Assembly: GCA_937901525.1 (NCBI GenBank)
Contig: CALDHX010000006.1
Location: 1-22,374, forward strand
Direction: 5' to 3'
From: an uncultured Bacteroidales bacterium
Lineage (GTDB): Bacteria > Bacteroidota > Bacteroidia > Bacteroidales > P3
Length of the DNA: 22,374 nt
Shown: positions 12,783 through 22,374 of the stretch, piece after piece
How positions within the stretch are numbered: position 1 is the stretch's first letter
Layout: each line of letters starts with the position of its first letter
The notes under the pieces: model-generated
Seen by the model: the letters and a program-made list of their open reading frames with translations, nothing else
Told to the model about the DNA's origin: nothing
Databases searched by the model: none
Translations under genes and position numbers: made by a program

Positions 12783-14153
12783 ATGTATTACGAAAGAGGG
12801 ATAGATTTATATTTATTAGAATGGTCAAAACGCAAGGAACATAAACCAATTCTATTGCGTGGTGCTCGACAAGTAGGAAAGTCTACAGCGGTTCGCTATT
12901 TAGGAGAAAAATTTGAGTCTTATTTAGAGATAAATTTTGAAAAACAACCTGAATATAAAGTTCTTTTTAAAGAGAATTTAGATGTTAAGAGAATAGTTTC
13001 TCAAATTTCTGTAATGAGTGCAAAGTATATTCAACCTCAAAAAACATTACTCTTTTTAGATGAAATACAAGAATGTCCAGAGGCAATAATGGCGTTGCGT
13101 TTTTTTAAAGAAGATTTGCCCGATTTACATATTATTGCAGCAGGTTCATTATTGGAGTTTGCTTTGGAAGAATTACCTACTTTTGGTGTAGGTCGTATTC
13201 ATTCAATGTTTATGTATCCTATGACATTTGATGAGTTTTTACAAGCAAATGGAGAAAATTTACTTCTTCAATCACGTAATCAAGCAACGGTTTCAAATCC
13301 TCTTTCAGAACCTTTGCATAATAAATTAGTAAATCTACTTCGTACTTATATGCTTGTAGGAGGTATGCCTGCGGTTGTTGCAAAATGGATAGCAACTCAT
13401 GATTTTCTTCAATGCCAAGAGGAGCAAGATGATATAATACTAAGTTATGAAGACGATTTTCCTAAGTATAGAAAAAAAGTGAAGCCTACACTTTTGCGGA
13501 AAACAATGAGAAGTGTTGCAGTGCAAGCAACAAATAAATTTGTTTTCTCAAAAGTGGGAAGTGAATACAAGTCTAATGAAGTAAAAAATGCTCTTGAAAT
13601 GCTTACTTTGGCGGGAATTATAACTCCTGTAACACATACTTCGGCTAATGGTTTGCCTTTTGGTAGCGAAGCTGATAATACATATAGAAAATATTTGTTT
13701 TTAGATACTGGATTGATGTTGCGTTTACTTAATATGACTATGGGCAATGGAAAGGAAATTTCTCAACAAATTCTTACTGCAAATGTTACGGATTTAGTAA
13801 ACAAAGGAAGTGTTGCAGAAATGCTTGTCGGTTTGGAACTCTTGCGTTATCAAACTCCTAACGTAAGAAGTGAATTGTTTTATTGGGTTCGTCAAGCTAA
13901 AAACTCGCAAGCAGAAATTGATTATGTGATAGTTCACAATCAAAAGGTCTTGCCAATAGAGGTAAAGGCAGGGACGCAAGGCGGAATGAAGAGTTTGTGG
14001 TCTTTTATGGGAGAAAAGAAATTGAAAAAAGCTATTCGTTGTTCTTTGGAAAACTTTGGTAGTTTTGAATATGAAGATAAACAAGAAACCGCAATAAGAC
14101 AGATTTTTGTTTGTCCGATTTATGCGGTTTCTATGTTATATTCTTTACTTTAA
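12783..14153 (+). CDS. AAA ATPase, DUF4143 family (copy 2)
   Basis: This 456-residue protein starts at the ATG at 12783; a TTG three codons earlier is less likely. Walker A is GARQVGKST at residues 27-35 and Walker B is LLFLDEIQE at 89-97. GSLLEF (121-126) and GVGRI (135-139) follow. The DUF4143 region spans roughly 220-400. It ends in an intact PD-(D/E)XK-like motif: EIDYV with D380, then PIEVKAG with E393 and K395, so a nuclease-like site is present, unlike in copy 1. The C-terminus CPIYAVSML overlaps a conserved DNA hairpin. The function of the family is not established. The gene follows a 33-bp repeat array and stops 3 nt before the convergent pyrD stop. Confidence 0.92.
   Translation: MYYERGIDLYLLEWSKRKEHKPILLRGARQVGKSTAVRYLGEKFESYLEINFEKQPEYKVLFKENLDVKRIVSQISVMSAKYIQPQKTLLFLDEIQECPEAIMALRFFKEDLPDLHIIAAGSLLEFALEELPTFGVGRIHSMFMYPMTFDEFLQANGENLLLQSRNQATVSNPLSEPLHNKLVNLLRTYMLVGGMPAVVAKWIATHDFLQCQEEQDDIILSYEDDFPKYRKKVKPTLLRKTMRSVAVQATNKFVFSKVGSEYKSNEVKNALEMLTLAGIITPVTHTSANGLPFGSEADNTYRKYLFLDTGLMLRLLNMTMGNGKEISQQILTANVTDLVNKGSVAEMLVGLELLRYQTPNVRSELFYWVRQAKNSQAEIDYVIVHNQKVLPIEVKAGTQGGMKSLWSFMGEKKLKKAIRCSLENFGSFEYEDKQETAIRQIFVCPIYAVSMLYSLL
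14084..14132. repeat. Conserved stem-loop at the 3' end of ATPase copy 2
   Basis: AGAAACCGCA (14084-14093) and TGCGGTTTCT (14123-14132) form a 10-bp stem with a 29-nt loop inside the last 25 codons. It is the intact counterpart of 12083-12131. A 29-nt stretch covering the 3' part of the loop, the right arm and the next bases is identical in both. Confidence 0.65.
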
Positions 14154-14156
14154 TTT

Positions 14157-15062
14157 TTAAATTATTCCTCTAATGTCCCAAATGTGAGAAATATTGTGGC
14201 GATCAAGGTATTCTTTCATGCCCTCTATTACTTCTAATCCTATGCGTGGGTTTACGAAGTTTTGAGTTCCAATTTGTATTGCACTTGCTCCTGCGAGTAT
14301 ATATTCTATTGCATCTGTTGCATTAGTGATTCCCCCTAAGCCTATAATAGGAATTTTTACTGCTTTGGAGGTTTGGTAAACGCATCGTAAGCCTATTGGT
14401 TTTATTGCAGGGCCTGACAAACCTGCTGTTATGGTTGAAAGTAATGGTTTGCGTTTTTCAGCATCTATTGCCATACCTAAAACTGTGTTTATCATCGAAA
14501 CGCTATCGGCTCCTGCACTTTCAACGGCTTTTGCTATTTCTGCAATAGATGTAACGTTAGGAGAAAGTTTTACAATTAAGTGTTTTTTATAAATTTTCCT
14601 TACTGCATCTACTACTTCAAATGCCATTTTAGAATCTGTTCCAAATCCCATTCCACCTTTCTTTACGTTAGGGCAAGAAATGTTTAGTTCTATTGCAGGA
14701 ATGTGTTCTAATTCATTTATTTTCTCTGCTACTTTTACGTATTCTTCTATTGAAGAGCCTGAAACGTTTACAATTACATTGGTTTTGTAGTGCTTGATTT
14801 CGTGATATGTATGTTCGCAAAAATAATCTACACCTTTGTTTTGTAAACCTACTGCGTTAATCATTCCCATTGGGGTTTCGCACATACGAGGTGCAGGATT
14901 GCCTTCTCTTTTTTCTCCTGTTGTGCCTTTAACTATTATTGCTCCGAGTTTTTGTACGTCAAAAAAATCTTCATATTCTAATCCAAAACCAAATGTTCCT
15001 GAGGCTGTCATTACAGGGTTTTGAAATTCTAAATTGCCTATTTGTATTTTTAATTTTTCCAT
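14157..15062 (-). CDS. pyrD: Dihydroorotate dehydrogenase, class 1B catalytic subunit
   Basis: PyrDB oxidises dihydroorotate to orotate with FMN in pyrimidine synthesis and passes electrons to PyrK. The 301-residue TIM barrel has PVMTASGTFGFG at the N-terminus and VKGTTG with the conserved Lys (K45). The NISCPNVKKGG loop carries the class 1 catalytic Cys (C130), and GLGGITNATDAIEYILAGA binds FMN phosphate. The adjacent pyrK shows it is the NAD-linked 1B type. It lies 11 nt after pyrK. Its stop is 3 nt from the convergent ATPase stop and no terminator separates them. Confidence 0.97.
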   Translation of the reverse strand: MEKLKIQIGNLEFQNPVMTASGTFGFGLEYEDFFDVQKLGAIIVKGTTGEKREGNPAPRMCETPMGMINAVGLQNKGVDYFCEHTYHEIKHYKTNVIVNVSGSSIEEYVKVAEKINELEHIPAIELNISCPNVKKGGMGFGTDSKMAFEVVDAVRKIYKKHLIVKLSPNVTSIAEIAKAVESAGADSVSMINTVLGMAIDAEKRKPLLSTITAGLSGPAIKPIGLRCVYQTSKAVKIPIIGLGGITNATDAIEYILAGASAIQIGTQNFVNPRIGLEVIEGMKEYLDRHNISHIWDIRGII

Positions 15063-15073
15063 TGCTTTTGATT

Positions 15074-15829
15074 TTACCAGATTATGTCTTTTACATTAAA
15101 TACAGGACCTTCTGTGCAGGTACATTTGTGTCCTTCGGTTGTATTTTGAACACAGCATAGGCATGCACCTATTCCACAAGCCATTTTATTTTCTAATGAA
15201 GCGTAACATTCAGTGTTATTTTTCAAAGCGTGTTCTGCTATTGCTTTCATCATAGGTGTTGGTCCACAAGTGTAGATTACATCGTGTGAGGCTGAGAATA
15301 TTTTATTTTCTGTTACTAATCCTTTTTCTCCAATGCTACCATCTTGTGTGGATATATAAAGATTTGAGTATTTTTCAAATTCATCTAATGCAATCATTTG
15401 CTCTTTGCTTCTAAAACCTAATAGAACATCAGGTTTTATTTCTTTTGCACAGAATTGTTTTGCTAAATATAATAATGGAGCAATTCCTACTCCTCCTCCA
15501 ATTAAAAGAGGATTTTTCCTTTCTAATTTAAAACCGTTGCCTAATGGATAAATTAAGCTTACTTCTTCGCCTTCTGAAATTTTTGCTAATTCTTTTGTTC
15601 CTTGTCCTACGGTTTGGATTATTAGACTTACTTCATTTGTGGTATAGTCTACATCATTTATTGAAATTGGACGGCGTAATAATACTTTGCTGTCAGAATT
15701 TACTTGTATTTCTACAAATTGTCCTGGATTTATTTCAGGAAGTGCTTTTTTTGATTTTAATTTTAGCTTGAAAAAACTTGTATTGAGAAATTTTTTCTCG
15801 CTTACAAGAAAATTATCGCAATGTTTCAT
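15074..15829 (-). CDS. pyrK: Dihydroorotate dehydrogenase electron transfer subunit
   Basis: PyrK carries FAD and a 2Fe-2S cluster and transfers electrons from PyrDB to NAD. The 251-residue protein has the FAD-binding LLRRPISI (R-x-x-S) motif. The nucleotide-binding PLLIGGGVGIAPLL and the CGPTPMMKA motif follow. A C-terminal Cys cluster, CGIGACLCC followed by HKCTC, provides the 2Fe-2S ligands. It is the first gene of the pyrK-pyrD pair. A TATTTTTG on the minus strand (15873-15866) is a possible -7 element, without a good -33. Confidence 0.95.
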   Translation of the reverse strand: MKHCDNFLVSEKKFLNTSFFKLKLKSKKALPEINPGQFVEIQVNSDSKVLLRRPISINDVDYTTNEVSLIIQTVGQGTKELAKISEGEEVSLIYPLGNGFKLERKNPLLIGGGVGIAPLLYLAKQFCAKEIKPDVLLGFRSKEQMIALDEFEKYSNLYISTQDGSIGEKGLVTENKIFSASHDVIYTCGPTPMMKAIAEHALKNNTECYASLENKMACGIGACLCCVQNTTEGHKCTCTEGPVFNVKDIIW

Positions 15830-15904
15830 AGTTATTTTTCATATATTTGGTTAATTATTGGCTTACAAAAATACAAGAAAATCTTTAATTTGTGAATTTA
15901 TAGT

Positions 15905-15912
15905 TATCTTTG
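15905..15912 (+). promoter_or_regulatory. -7 promoter element of the DUF4249-like gene
   Basis: TATCTTTG matches TAnnTTTG 29 nt before the ATG. The -33 match (TTTA, short spacing) is weak. Confidence 0.5.
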
Positions 15913-15941
15913 CACCCGAATTTTTTTAAAAATAATAAGAA

Positions 15942-16967
15942 ATGAAGCTATTTTTTGAACGTGTATTTGCTTTCGTGTGTATTTTATGTGTGTTTACTTC
16001 TTGCGAAGTAGAGTTTGATCCAAATGAAGAATGGAAAGCTGTAACTATTGTTTATGGTTTGCTTGACCAAGATGAAGATACAACTTTTGTAAGAGTGCAA
16101 AAGGGATTTTTAGGTACTGGTAATTATTTGGATTTTTCTAAAGAGAAAGATTCTATCTATTATAATCCTGAGGATATTGATGTTTTTATGGTTTCTCATT
16201 ATTTTTGGGAAAGCGATGATATTGTAAGAGATACTTTTTGGTTTAATTATACTGAATCTTATCAAAAGGAAGATGGTAATTTCTATTATGGAAATACACC
16301 TTTGTATTATTGTGTAACAAAAGGCCGTTTAAATCATACAGAGGCAATGAAGCAAACTTATAAGATTGTGGTAAGGAATAAGAAAACAGGGGAAGAAACA
16401 ACTGCTTCTACTCGTTTGATAGGTGATTATGATATTGTAGCTCCTGGAAGTTATATGCAGTTTCAAAATCGTGCAGGAAAACAAATATTAAATTGTCAAT
16501 GGTATAATATAAATTCTTATGCAGCTTCAAATAATCAAGGAATTGTTGCAAAAATGTATCAACCTATAATAAGATTTTATTATAAGAACGATGGAAAAGA
16601 AACTTTTGCTGATATTGCTTTTGCAACTCAATTATGTAAAAATACTTATCCTGGGGTATTGATGAGTTTTAATATTGAATTGGATTATTTGCTTGATGGA
16701 TTAGAAAAAGAATTAAAGGATAAGAATTGCTCTTTTACAGATAGAGCTTATATGTTTGAACTATATGTTTCGTCTTGTGATTTGAATATGTACGAGTATT
16801 ATAGCAATTCTCGTCAAGAATCAGCTCAACTTGTTGATAAGCCTATTTATACGAATGTGAATAATGGTTATGGCTTGTTTGCTTCTCGCAGACAGAATAT
16901 TAAAATCAAATTTACACATATTGACCAAAAGGTTGCTTTGGCATTAGAACAATGGTTTCATGACTAA
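15942..16967 (+). CDS. DUF4249-like outer-surface lipoprotein
   Basis: This 341-residue protein has a type II signal peptide (hydrophobic segment about 8-18) and the lipobox FTSC with lipidation at C21. The mature start is EVEFDPNEEWK, followed by IVYGLLDQDEDTTFVRVQKGFLG. This matches the N-terminal pattern of DUF4249 proteins, which are Bacteroidetes-specific lipoproteins often found near TonB-dependent systems. No TonB partner is visible here; the gene stands alone between pyrK (divergent) and tig. The rest is predicted beta-rich with many Tyr and Asn. Function is unknown. Confidence 0.75.
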   Translation: MKLFFERVFAFVCILCVFTSCEVEFDPNEEWKAVTIVYGLLDQDEDTTFVRVQKGFLGTGNYLDFSKEKDSIYYNPEDIDVFMVSHYFWESDDIVRDTFWFNYTESYQKEDGNFYYGNTPLYYCVTKGRLNHTEAMKQTYKIVVRNKKTGEETTASTRLIGDYDIVAPGSYMQFQNRAGKQILNCQWYNINSYAASNNQGIVAKMYQPIIRFYYKNDGKETFADIAFATQLCKNTYPGVLMSFNIELDYLLDGLEKELKDKNCSFTDRAYMFELYVSSCDLNMYEYYSNSRQESAQLVDKPIYTNVNNGYGLFASRRQNIKIKFTHIDQKVALALEQWFHD

Positions 16968-16970
16968 ATA

Positions 16971-17002
16971 TTTACTCATTTAGAGATAAATTCGTAACTT
17001 TG
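16971..17002 (+). promoter_or_regulatory. Promoter of tig-ychF
   Basis: TTTA (16971-16974), 20 nt, then TAACTTTG (16995-17002) match the consensus with one mismatch at -33. The leader would be about 50 nt and includes an AT-rich TATAATA repeat. Confidence 0.65.
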
Positions 17003-17057
17003 CAAATTCAATTTTGATAATAAATAGTATAATATATAATATATTTAAGGTATAAGT

Positions 17058-18425
17058 ATGAATGTAACAAAGGAAATGACAGGTGATTTAACAGCTGTCT
17101 TAAAGGTTGAAGTAAATGCTGCGGATTATATGCCTGCGGTTGAAAAAGAATTAAAACAATATCGTAAAAAAGCGAATATTCCAGGATTTAGACCAGGGCA
17201 AGTTCCAATGGGTATGATTAAAAAAATGTATGAAAGACCTGTTAGAGCAGAAGAAGTGCAAAAAGCTATGTCTGATGCAATGTATCAATTTGTTGATGAT
17301 AATAAACTTGATCTTTTAGGAAGTCCTATGTCAAATGATGAAAAAACAGGAGAAATTGATTGGGATAATCAACAAGATTTTGTTTTCTATTTTGATATAG
17401 CATTACAACCAGAAGTGAAATTGGAGCTAGAAAAACAAAAAGCAACATATTACAAAATCACTCCTGATGAAGAAACAATAAATAAACAAATAGAAGATAT
17501 TCAACGTAGATTTGGAAACTTTGAAACACCTGAAACAATAGAAGAAACTGATTTGGTTTATGGCCAAATTAAAGAACTTGACCAAGATGGCAATGTTAAA
17601 GAAGGTGGTGTTCAAACTGTAACTTCTATTGCTGTTGATAAAATAGGAATGGCTACAATAAAGAAAAAATTTATTGGTGCTAAAAAAGATGAAGCTATCG
17701 TGTTTAATTTAGCAAAGGCTTTCAAAAATGTTACTGAAATTTCAGCAATGTTGAGAATAGATAAGGAAGTTGCTAAGGAATTTAAATCTGATGTTCAATT
17801 TACAGTTCATTCTATTAGTAGAGTAACTCCTCATGAAGTTAATGAAGAACTTTATCAAAAGGCTTATCCTACAAAAGAAATAAAAACCGATGCTGATTTT
17901 AAAGCTGCAATAAAAGAAGATATAGAAAAGGCGTATGCTCAACAAGCAGATCGTCATTTCTTAAATGAAGTTAGCAAACAATTAGTTGAAACTTCTACTT
18001 TTGAATTGCCAGATGAATTTTTGAAACGTTGGTTAATTCAAACTAATACAGGAAAAGTTGAAGATAAAGAAATAATTGATAACTACACAATGTATAGAGA
18101 TTCTATCAAATGGCAATTGATTGAAAGCAAATTGATGGAACAATATAAATTGGAAGTTTCTAAGGACGAAATAAAAACATATTATAAAGAAGCCTTGATT
18201 TCTAATTATTTCCCTAAAGCAGAAAACGAAACTGAAGAACAAGCAAAAGAAAGAGAAGAAGCTATTGAAAAAATAGCAACTAATATGCTTGAAAACAAAG
18301 AACAAGGAAAGCAAATTTACGAATTCTTGTTTGATCAAAAATTAACTCAAACATTGAAAGAAAACGTAAAATGCGAAAACAAAGAAATTTCTTTGGACGA
18401 TTTCTCTAAATTACTTAATAAATAA
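17058..18425 (+). CDS. tig: Trigger factor
   Basis: Trigger factor is the ribosome-associated chaperone that meets nascent chains at the exit tunnel. The 455-residue protein has the N-terminal ribosome-binding domain with PGFRPGQVPMGMI, a variant of the G-F-R-x-G-x-x-P signature. Next comes a middle region (about 150-245) in the place of the FKBP-type prolyl isomerase domain, with little resemblance to canonical FKBP, as I believe is usual in Bacteroidetes. A long charged helical C-terminal chaperone domain follows (KENVKCENKEISLDDFSKL at the end). ychF starts 3 nt after its stop. Confidence 0.93.
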   Translation: MNVTKEMTGDLTAVLKVEVNAADYMPAVEKELKQYRKKANIPGFRPGQVPMGMIKKMYERPVRAEEVQKAMSDAMYQFVDDNKLDLLGSPMSNDEKTGEIDWDNQQDFVFYFDIALQPEVKLELEKQKATYYKITPDEETINKQIEDIQRRFGNFETPETIEETDLVYGQIKELDQDGNVKEGGVQTVTSIAVDKIGMATIKKKFIGAKKDEAIVFNLAKAFKNVTEISAMLRIDKEVAKEFKSDVQFTVHSISRVTPHEVNEELYQKAYPTKEIKTDADFKAAIKEDIEKAYAQQADRHFLNEVSKQLVETSTFELPDEFLKRWLIQTNTGKVEDKEIIDNYTMYRDSIKWQLIESKLMEQYKLEVSKDEIKTYYKEALISNYFPKAENETEEQAKEREEAIEKIATNMLENKEQGKQIYEFLFDQKLTQTLKENVKCENKEISLDDFSKLLNK

Positions 18426-18428
18426 GAA

Positions 18429-19532
18429 ATGGCTTTGAAATGTGGAATAGTAGGTTTGCCTAATGTAGGCAAATCTACTATGTTTAATTGTTTATCTAAC
18501 GCAAAAGCTCAAGCAGCAAATTTTCCTTTCTGTACAATTGAACCAAATGTAGGTGTAATTTCTGTGCCTGATGAAAGATTAAATGTTTTGGCAGGATTGA
18601 TAAATCCAGAAAGAATAGTTCCTACAACGGTAGAAATTGTTGATATTGCAGGATTGGTGAAGGGTGCAAGCAAAGGCGAAGGCTTGGGTAATAAATTTTT
18701 AGCAAATATTCGTGAATGTGATGCAATATTGCATTTATTAAGATGTTTTGATGATGATAATGTTGTTCATGTTGATGGAAGTGTTAATCCTATAAGAGAT
18801 AAGGAAATTATTGATACAGAGCTTCAATTAAAAGACCTTGAAACAATAGAAACACGTTTGCCAAAAGTGGAAAAAGCAGCAAAGTCTGGCGGAGATAGAG
18901 ATGCTAAGGCTATGTTGGAAATCCTAAAGAAGTATAAAGCTGTATTAGAACAAGGAAAAAGTGCAAGAACAGTAACCTTTGAAAGCAAAGATGATATAAA
19001 ACTTGCAAAAGAACTTTGTCTTTTAACAGCAAAACCTGTTTTATATGTTTGTAATGTTGATGAAAAAAGTGCAGTAAACGGAAATAAATACACAGAACAA
19101 GTAGAAAAAATAGCAAAAGAAGAAGGTGCAGAAATATTAATAGTGGCAGCAAAAATAGAATCGGATATAGCAGAATTTGAAACTTTAGAAGAAAAACAAA
19201 TGTTTTTAGAGGAATTAGGCTTAGAAGAATCAGGAGTTGCCCGATTAATAAAAAAAGCATATCATCTATTAAATCTTCAAACATATCTAACAGCAGGAGT
19301 GCAAGAAGTAAGAGCTTGGACTTTTACAAAAGGTTGGAAAGCTCCACAATGTGCAGGTGTAATACATACAGATTTTGAAAAAGGATTCATTAGAGCAGAA
19401 GTAATAAAATATGAAGATTTTGTAGCTCTAAAAAGTGAGTCTGCATGTAAAGAAGCTGGTAAAATGAGTGTAGAAGGCAAGGAATATGTAGTGCAAGATG
19501 GGGATATTATGCATTTTAGGTTTAATGTATAA
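18429..19532 (+). CDS. ychF: Redox-regulated ATPase YchF (OLA1 family)
   Basis: YchF is an Obg-related P-loop protein that prefers ATP and binds ribosomes. The 367-residue protein begins MALKCGIVGLPNVGKSTMF (G1). It has VEIVDIAGLVKGASKGEGLG (G3), and the nucleotide-specificity position reads NVDE in place of NKxD, in line with ATP preference. The C-terminal TGS domain includes TYLTAGVQEVRAWTFTKG and a terminal MHFRFNV. It is 3 nt from tig, so translation is probably coupled. Both act at the ribosome. Confidence 0.97.
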   Translation: MALKCGIVGLPNVGKSTMFNCLSNAKAQAANFPFCTIEPNVGVISVPDERLNVLAGLINPERIVPTTVEIVDIAGLVKGASKGEGLGNKFLANIRECDAILHLLRCFDDDNVVHVDGSVNPIRDKEIIDTELQLKDLETIETRLPKVEKAAKSGGDRDAKAMLEILKKYKAVLEQGKSARTVTFESKDDIKLAKELCLLTAKPVLYVCNVDEKSAVNGNKYTEQVEKIAKEEGAEILIVAAKIESDIAEFETLEEKQMFLEELGLEESGVARLIKKAYHLLNLQTYLTAGVQEVRAWTFTKGWKAPQCAGVIHTDFEKGFIRAEVIKYEDFVALKSESACKEAGKMSVEGKEYVVQDGDIMHFRFNV

Positions 19533-19607
19533 TAAATATTTATAAACATTAAATTGTTGATAAACAGAGATAAATTTCAGATAACAATAATTTTTCTTGT
19601 AAAATAT

Positions 19608-19638
19608 TTTGTAGGTAATCAATAAATGTATATCTTTG
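19608..19638 (+). promoter_or_regulatory. Promoter of rplU-rpmA
   Basis: TTTG (19608-19611), 19 nt, then TATCTTTG (19631-19638) exactly fit the Bacteroidetes consensus, 39 nt before the rplU ATG. Confidence 0.8.
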
Positions 19639-19677
19639 CAACTCGTTTCAGAAAAGAAATTTAAATAAAAAATTAAA

Positions 19678-19986
19678 ATGTACGCAATAGTAAAAATAGC
19701 AGGACAGCAATTCAAGGTACAAAAAGATCAAAAGATATTTGTACACCGTCTTAAGAACGAAGAAGGTGCAGAGGTTTCTTTTGACACCGTGATGCTAAAA
19801 GATGTAGATGGAAACATCACAGTTGGTGCTCCATGTATAGAAGGAGCTATGGTAAAAGCTCAAGTGATAAAACACATAAAAGGTGAAAAAGTTTTGGTTT
19901 TCCATAAGAAAAGAAGAAAAGGATACCAAAAAATGAATGGACATCGTCAATATCTTACTCAAATATTGATAACAGATATATTGTAA
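19678..19986 (+). CDS. rplU: 50S ribosomal protein L21
   Basis: This 102-residue L21 starts MYAIVKIAGQQFKVQKDQKI, the typical N-terminus. It carries the KKRRKGYQKMNGHRQYLT signature near the C-terminus. L21 binds 23S rRNA domain VI and interacts with L20. It is followed by rpmA after 43 nt in the conserved order. Confidence 0.97.
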   Translation: MYAIVKIAGQQFKVQKDQKIFVHRLKNEEGAEVSFDTVMLKDVDGNITVGAPCIEGAMVKAQVIKHIKGEKVLVFHKKRRKGYQKMNGHRQYLTQILITDIL

Positions 19987-20029
19987 GATTTAGTTAGTTA
20001 AGAATTATAAACTTGAAATAAAATAGATT

Positions 20030-20287
20030 ATGGCTCACAAGAAAGGTGTCGGTAGTTCAAGTAATGGACGTGAATCAGAAAGCAAACGTTTAGGAGTTAA
20101 AATATACGGCGGACAAAAATGTATCGCAGGTAATATTATAGTAAGACAAAGAGGAACAGTTCACAATCCAGGACAAAATGTTGGAATGGGTAAAGATCAC
20201 ACATTGTTTGCGTTAGTTAACGGAACTGTTGAATTTAAAAAGAAAAGAGATAACAAATCATACGTTTCAGTTTTACCTGAAGCATAA
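20030..20287 (+). CDS. rpmA: 50S ribosomal protein L27
   Basis: This 85-residue L27 starts MAHKKGVGSSSNGRESESKR, so there is no N-terminal extension of the Firmicutes cleaved type, and the flexible tail can reach the peptidyl-transferase centre directly. GNIIVRQRGT and GQNVGMGKDHTLFAL are the family signatures. No terminator is visible between its stop and the 23S promoter 18 nt away, so readthrough into the rRNA gene is possible. Confidence 0.98.
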   Translation: MAHKKGVGSSSNGRESESKRLGVKIYGGQKCIAGNIIVRQRGTVHNPGQNVGMGKDHTLFALVNGTVEFKKKRDNKSYVSVLPEA

Positions 20288-20304
20288 AAAAATGACAAAA
20301 AAAA

Positions 20305-20335
20305 TTTGGTAGTTGCGAAAAAAGTTGTAATTTTG
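20305..20335 (+). promoter_or_regulatory. Promoter directly upstream of the 23S rRNA gene
   Basis: TTTG (20305-20308), 19 nt, then TAATTTTG (20328-20335) exactly match the Bacteroidetes promoter. Transcription would start near 20342, about 100 nt before mature 23S, with no 16S or tRNA between. Confidence 0.75.
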
Positions 20336-20356
20336 CACTCCCAAAACAAAAAATAA

Positions 20357-20381
20357 GACTCGGAAAAATGATAACCGAGTC
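20357..20381 (+). promoter_or_regulatory. Leader hairpin in the 23S precursor
   Basis: GACTCGG (20357-20363) pairs with CCGAGTC (20375-20381) over an 11-nt A-rich loop. A second small stem (TCCC, GAAAGA, GGGA) follows at once. No T tract follows. These are likely part of the precursor leader. Confidence 0.5.
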
Positions 20382-20405
20382 CTCAATCCCGAAAGAGGGA
20401 AAAGA

Positions 20406-20416
20406 GATCTTTGACA
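20406..20416 (+). promoter_or_regulatory. boxA-like antitermination site
   Basis: GATCTTTGACA resembles the rRNA boxA of E. coli (GCTCTTTAACA) and the CTTTGACA leader element of Bacteroidetes rRNA operons. It lies about 25 nt before mature 23S and would recruit NusB-S10 antitermination. Confidence 0.55.
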
Positions 20417-20440
20417 TGATGACACATACAAGAGAGAACG

Positions 20441-22374
<1,934 letters not shown>

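Noticed and set aside
1..14153. IS element or integrase to explain the duplications
   Set aside because: No transposase, recombinase or terminal inverted repeats can be seen in any frame.
16963..16983. CTAAAT/ATTTAG inverted repeat after the DUF4249-like gene
   Set aside because: The stem is short, all weak pairs bar one and without a T tract, so I do not call a terminator.

Overview
This AT-rich window most likely comes from a member of the Bacteroidia, probably Bacteroidales. Many genes are preceded by the Bacteroidetes-type promoter (TTTG, about 19-20 nt, TAnnTTTG) rather than sigma70 boxes. Shine-Dalgarno sequences are mostly absent, the lipoproteins and DUF4249-type protein are of Bacteroidetes type, and the partial 23S rRNA reads as Bacteroidetes. 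No 16S or tRNA gene is visible.

Layout, left to right. (1) 1-441 holds decayed DNA: a 21-bp direct-repeat array, a start-less coding fragment, and a truncated second copy of the 3' end of mntP. (2) 442-1695 encodes a DUF4143-type AAA ATPase. (3) 1738-5790, minus strand, holds a ribosome-centred block: rplM-rpsI-rpsB-tsf, a strong terminator, then rsmA-mntP with a 4-bp overlap. rplM has a long structured leader. (4) 6038-8753 holds radC, a lipoprotein gene convergent with it, and mreC-mreD divergent from the lipoprotein gene. (5) 8885-11092 holds iorA-iorB (2-oxoacid:ferredoxin oxidoreductase), followed by folK. (6) 11640-14153 is a second rearranged zone: an outer-membrane protein pseudogene, the 3' remnant of a DUF4143 ATPase, a small exported protein, an array of three 33-bp repeats, and an intact DUF4143 ATPase ending 3 nt from pyrD. 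(7) 14157-15829, minus strand, holds pyrK-pyrD (class 1B dihydroorotate dehydrogenase). (8) 15942-20287 holds a DUF4249-like lipoprotein, tig-ychF and rplU-rpmA. (9) From about 20441 to the right edge lies the first two thirds of a 23S rRNA gene. It has its own consensus promoter and boxA directly after rpmA, so it looks unlinked from 16S.

Most of the window is housekeeping: translation (L13, S9, S2, EF-Ts, RsmA, trigger factor, YchF, L21, L27, 23S), envelope shape (MreCD), pyrimidine and folate synthesis, and amino-acid-derived oxoacid metabolism. The accessory signal is a family of DUF4143 ATPase cassettes: two intact and one remnant here, and possibly another beyond the left edge. They sit beside truncated neighbours and AT-rich direct-repeat arrays. 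The intact second ATPase and the remnant share an exactly conserved 10-bp stem with a 29-nt loop at their 3' ends, although the sequence upstream has diverged strongly at synonymous sites. This array-ATPase-terminal hairpin arrangement is the best candidate here for an undescribed element. The unlinked 23S gene and the rplM leader are the other notable observations.
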